DNA from: Vitreoscilla sp.
GTDB taxonomy: Bacteria > Pseudomonadota > Gammaproteobacteria > Burkholderiales > Burkholderiaceae
Direction of reading: 5' to 3'
Assembly: GCA_014378125.1 (NCBI GenBank)
Contig: JACMOG010000517.1
Location: 1 to 15,904, forward strand
Length of the DNA stretch: 15,904 nt
Below are positions 13,808 to 15,904 of the stretch, one piece after another; the first letter of the stretch is position 1, and each line of letters starts with the position of its first letter. The notes under the pieces are model-generated. The model saw nothing but the letters and a program-made list of their open reading frames with translations, searched no databases and had not been told where the DNA came from. Both the position numbers and the translations under genes were made by a program.

Positions 13808-13851
13808 GTGACGCCGGCGTGAACCGGGCGTGACCGGCCGGTGACACGACG
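13808..13851. repeat. Four GTGA-headed direct repeats at exact 11-bp spacing
   Basis: GTGA occurs at 13808, 13819, 13830 and 13841. The units read GTGACGCCGGC, GTGAACCGGGC, GTGACCGGCCG and GTGACACGACG; a related GCGACCGGCGG precedes at 13798. The array lies in the 198-bp divergent gap between the acyltransferase and ptsI, 46-89 bp upstream of the ptsI -10 box. The near-helical period places all copies on one face of the DNA, as in an operator array. Confidence 0.6.
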
Positions 13852-13893
13852 GCGCCTTTCGAGCGTTCGGCACAGGGTGGCGACTCGCCTTGC

Positions 13894-13902
13894 TGCTACA
13901 TT
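13894..13902 (+). promoter_or_regulatory. ptsI promoter, extended -10
   Basis: TGCTACATT at 13894-13902 matches an extended -10 element (TGn plus TACATT). It would start transcription near 13909, giving ptsI its own message, as expected because the acyltransferase gene separates it from ptsH. No clear -35 is visible, which is common with extended -10 promoters. Confidence 0.4.
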
Positions 13903-13965
13903 GATCTCCGGAACCCGTCGGGCTGCCAGCTCAGCGCCCGGGGTGCGGTTCTCGGAGGTTGGTTC

Positions 13966-15738
13966 GTGAGCATTCAGGTGTTCGGTCTCCCGGTCTCGCG
14001 CGGCGTCGCGATCGGTCGTGCGGTGCTCGTGGCCTCGAGCCGGGTCGACGTCGCCCACTATTACGTCGAAGCCGGAATGATCGAGGCCGAGGTCAGGCGC
14101 CTGGGCGCCGCCCGCGACCTTGTGGTGGAGGAGCTCACCGCGCTCAAGGGCGACGTGCCGGAAGACGCGCACGACGAACTCGTGGCGCTGCTCGACGTCC
14201 ACCTGATGCTGCTGCAGGACGAATCGCTGTCCGACGCCACGCGCCAATGGATCGTCGAGCGCCACTACAACGCCGAATGGGCACTGTCGTCGCAGCTCGA
14301 GGTCATCGCGCGCCAGTTCGACGAGATGGAGGACGAATACCTGCGCGATCGCAAGGCCGACCTCGAGCAGGTGGTCGAACGGGTCATCACCGCGCTGGGT
14401 CGGCTGGCCGGCGCCACGGATGGCGACGCGGCGCCCCAGGGCCCGCGCGACTTCGCCGGCGAAGACCCGCTGGTGCTGGTGGCCAACGACATCGCCCCGG
14501 CGGACATGCTCAAATTCAGGCGCAGCGTGTTCACCGGCTTCGTCACCGACGTCGGCGGACGAAATTCGCACACGGCCATCGTCGCGCGCAGCATGGACAT
14601 CCCGGCCGTGGTGGGCGCCCGCGAGGCGAGTCGCATCGTCACGCAGGACGACTGGATCATCATCGACGGCGACGCTGGCGTCGTGATCGTCAACCCTTCC
14701 CCTATCGTGCTCGAGGAATACCGCTTCCGCCAACGCCAGGTCGAGCTCGAACGGGCCCGGCTCGATCGACTGCGCCATACGCCGGCGGTCACGCTCGACG
14801 GCCATCCCATCGAACTGCTGGCCAACATCGAGCTGCCCAGCGACGCGCAGGCGGTGCTCGACGCCGGGGCCGTGGGCGTGGGGCTGTTCCGCAGCGAGTT
14901 CCTTTTCATGAACCGCGCCGGGCGCCTGCCGGGCGAGGAAGAGCAGTACGTGGCCTACAGCAAGGTGGTGAAATCGCTGGCCGGGATGGCTGTCACCATC
15001 CGCACGGTGGACATCGGGGCCGACAAGCAGCTCGACCGCACGCCCCAGCAGATGGAGCGTGTCGACCACAACCTCAATCCGGCGCTCGGCTTGCGGGCCA
15101 TCCGCTGGAGCCTGTCGGAACCGGAGATGTTCGGCGAGCAGCTGCGCGCCATCCTGCGGGCCAGCGTGCACGGCAAGGTGCGCCTGTTGGTGCCCATGGT
15201 GGCGCAGCTGCGCGAGGTGCGGCTCCTGCTGGAAGCCATCGAGCGCGCGAAGACGCAACTGCGCGCGCGTGGGCAGGCCTACCTGGACGTGGATATCGGC
15301 GCGATGATCGAGGTACCCGCCGCGGCGCTGATGCTGCCGACCCTCCTGAAGCATTTCGACTTCGTGTCGATCGGCACGAACGACCTCATCCAGTACACGC
15401 TGGCCATCGACCGGGCCGACGAGGCGGTGTCGCATCTGTATGACCCATGGCATCCGGCGGTGCTGCGCTTGATCTCCCAGACCATCTCCAAGGCCAACGA
15501 GCTGGGCAAGGACGTGTGCGTCTGCGGCGAGATGGCCGGCGACCCGGCGTTCACCGAGCTGCTGCTGGGCATGGGTCTGCGCAGTTTCTCCATGCACCCC
15601 ACCCAGGTGTCGTCCATCAAGAAGCGGATCCTCCGCGTGGACTCCAAGATGTGGAGCAAGCACGTGGACCTGATCTGCGAGGCGGAGGATCCGCAGGCGA
15701 TCTATGACCGGCTGTACAAGGCGGTGCCCGGGCAATGA
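13966..15738 (+). CDS. ptsI: PTS enzyme I (phosphoenolpyruvate-protein phosphotransferase)
   Basis: A 590-residue enzyme I, which takes phosphate from phosphoenolpyruvate and gives it to HPr in the cytosol. Domains in order: N-terminal HPr-binding helices (about 1-150), the swivelling phosphohistidine domain with H202 in TDVGGRNSHTAIVARS, and the C-terminal PEP-binding barrel with GLFRSEFLFM (306-315), DIGADKQL (349-356), NPALGLRAIR (371-380), GAMIEVPAAAL (445-455), SIGTNDLIQYTLAIDR (468-483) and catalytic C520 in CVCGEMAGDP. All key residues are present and length is normal (about 575-595). GTG 13966 is supported by GGAGG at 13954-13958, 7 bases upstream. It has its own promoter and works with the HPr and EIIA encoded upstream. 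Confidence 0.97.
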   Translation: MSIQVFGLPVSRGVAIGRAVLVASSRVDVAHYYVEAGMIEAEVRRLGAARDLVVEELTALKGDVPEDAHDELVALLDVHLMLLQDESLSDATRQWIVERHYNAEWALSSQLEVIARQFDEMEDEYLRDRKADLEQVVERVITALGRLAGATDGDAAPQGPRDFAGEDPLVLVANDIAPADMLKFRRSVFTGFVTDVGGRNSHTAIVARSMDIPAVVGAREASRIVTQDDWIIIDGDAGVVIVNPSPIVLEEYRFRQRQVELERARLDRLRHTPAVTLDGHPIELLANIELPSDAQAVLDAGAVGVGLFRSEFLFMNRAGRLPGEEEQYVAYSKVVKSLAGMAVTIRTVDIGADKQLDRTPQQMERVDHNLNPALGLRAIRWSLSEPEMFGEQLRAILRASVHGKVRLLVPMVAQLREVRLLLEAIERAKTQLRARGQAYLDVDIGAMIEVPAAALMLPTLLKHFDFVSIGTNDLIQYTLAIDRADEAVSHLYDPWHPAVLRLISQTISKANELGKDVCVCGEMAGDPAFTELLLGMGLRSFSMHPTQVSSIKKRILRVDSKMWSKHVDLICEAEDPQAIYDRLYKAVPGQ

Positions 15739-15757
15739 CCCGCCAGCAAGATTTTTC
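15720..15757 (+). terminator. Possible ptsI terminator
   Basis: GGCGG (15720-15724) can pair with CCGCC (15740-15744) across the ptsI stop codon, and a run of five T's follows at 15752-15756. The distance from stem to T-run (about 8 bases) is larger than ideal. The stem encloses the palindrome TGCCCGGGCA (15725-15734). Confidence 0.3.
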
Positions 15758-15767
15758 ACGATAGCTC

Positions 15768-15804
15768 TTGCGTAGGCCCAACTCCCTGGCATAGAATCGT
15801 GGGC
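15768..15804 (+). promoter_or_regulatory. Sigma70-type promoter at the right edge
   Basis: TTGCGT (15768-15773) and TAGAAT (15792-15797) are separated by 18 bp, the best promoter match in the window, with a start near 15804. It drives a transcript running out of the window. Confidence 0.6.
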
Positions 15805-15904
15805 TTCGCTGATCACAAGTCAGCTTTGACCGCAAAAGCAGCGGGTGAGCCGGAAGGTTCCACGCTGCAGCGAGTTCAGGGCTGGTGCAGACGGTTGGCG
15901 CAGG
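15804..15904 (+). ncRNA. Structured leader or small RNA, cut by the window edge
   Basis: Downstream of the promoter, two hairpins can form: GCTGA/TCAGC (15808-15812 with 15820-15824, 7-base loop) and a longer one from 15838 to 15868 in which GCAGCG pairs with CGCTGC, GG with CC, and AGCC with GGTT around a GGAA (GNRA-type) tetraloop. There is no ATG and no Shine-Dalgarno up to the edge. A GTG at 15799 opens a frame to the edge, but only about 60 % of its third positions are G/C, low for this genome, and it precedes the predicted start. I do not recognise the RNA family; it may be a 5' leader, riboswitch or sRNA. Confidence 0.35.

Noticed and set aside
13768..15816. Minus-strand frame extending the acyltransferase far upstream through ptsI
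   Set aside because: The OlsB-like protein begins naturally at 13767 with a ribosome-binding-like AAGGAA; the upstream part is Arg/His-rich shadow of a clear ptsI.
15838..15868. GGAA-capped hairpin as signal recognition particle RNA
   Set aside because: The GNRA loop is shared, but the conserved internal loop (AGCA side) next to it is absent and the flanks do not match 4.5S RNA.
15799..15904. GTG-initiated reading frame at the right edge
   Set aside because: Third-position GC is about 60 %, well below the neighbours, there is no ribosome-binding site, and the GTG lies before the predicted transcription start.
1..15904. CRISPR array, insertion sequence, prophage or toxin-antitoxin/defence island
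   Set aside because: No regularly spaced repeats with unique spacers, no transposase or integrase, and no toxin, antitoxin or defence-family motif was seen; gene content is mostly core.

Overview
The window is a GC-rich (roughly 70 %) bacterial chromosome segment, densely packed with ordinary core genes. Gene order (dacC-type PBP, D-amino-acid transaminase, ybeD, lipB, lipA), the long LipB insert, the leaderless-looking promoters and a permease-free EIIA-Man/HPr/EI set all point to a betaproteobacterium of the order Burkholderiales (Comamonadaceae / Sphaerotilaceae-like). The taxonomic call is inference from gene content and composition; there is no rRNA in the window.

Layout. 1-363: no gene I can defend; it holds a 14-bp hairpin, an 18-bp inverted repeat with a large loop, and a degenerate 15-17 bp tandem repeat ending just before the first promoter. 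364-2004 (+): hemJ and a large VanZ-family membrane protein. 2052-5890 (+): a close-packed run of [2Fe-2S] ferredoxin, alpha/beta hydrolase, D,D-carboxypeptidase, D-amino-acid transaminase, ybeD and a small protein with two AP2-like units. 5962-7714 (+): lipB and lipA, the two enzymes of de novo lipoylation, behind their own promoter. 7847-8740 (+): VirK/YbjX (DUF535) protein. 8823-9338 (-): a TlpA/ResA-like thiol-disulfide lipoprotein, convergent with DUF535 and divergent, 10 bp apart, from a DUF4197 exported protein (9349-10050, +). 10094-11245 (-): a histidine-kinase/receiver-shaped protein that appears to have lost every catalytic residue. 11433-12026 (+): a small lipoprotein. 12183-12870 (+): PTS EIIA (manX-type) overlapping HPr. 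12931-13767 (-): an OlsB-like N-acyltransferase inserted head-on between ptsH and ptsI. 13966-15738 (+): ptsI. 15739-15904: a good sigma70 promoter followed by a structured, apparently non-coding leader that runs off the window.

How the genes work together. The PBP and transaminase both concern D-amino acids and peptidoglycan; ybeD-lipB-lipA is the classical lipoate block; EIIA, HPr and EI form a phosphorelay (PEP to EI to HPr to EIIA) with no sugar permease in view, so it is probably regulatory. Most of the window is conventional. The parts most worth a second look are the pseudo-kinase/pseudo-receiver, the AP2-like protein inside the lipoate cluster, the KTG-to-QTG change in the D,D-carboxypeptidase, the 11-bp phased repeat between the acyltransferase and ptsI, and the structured leader at the right edge.
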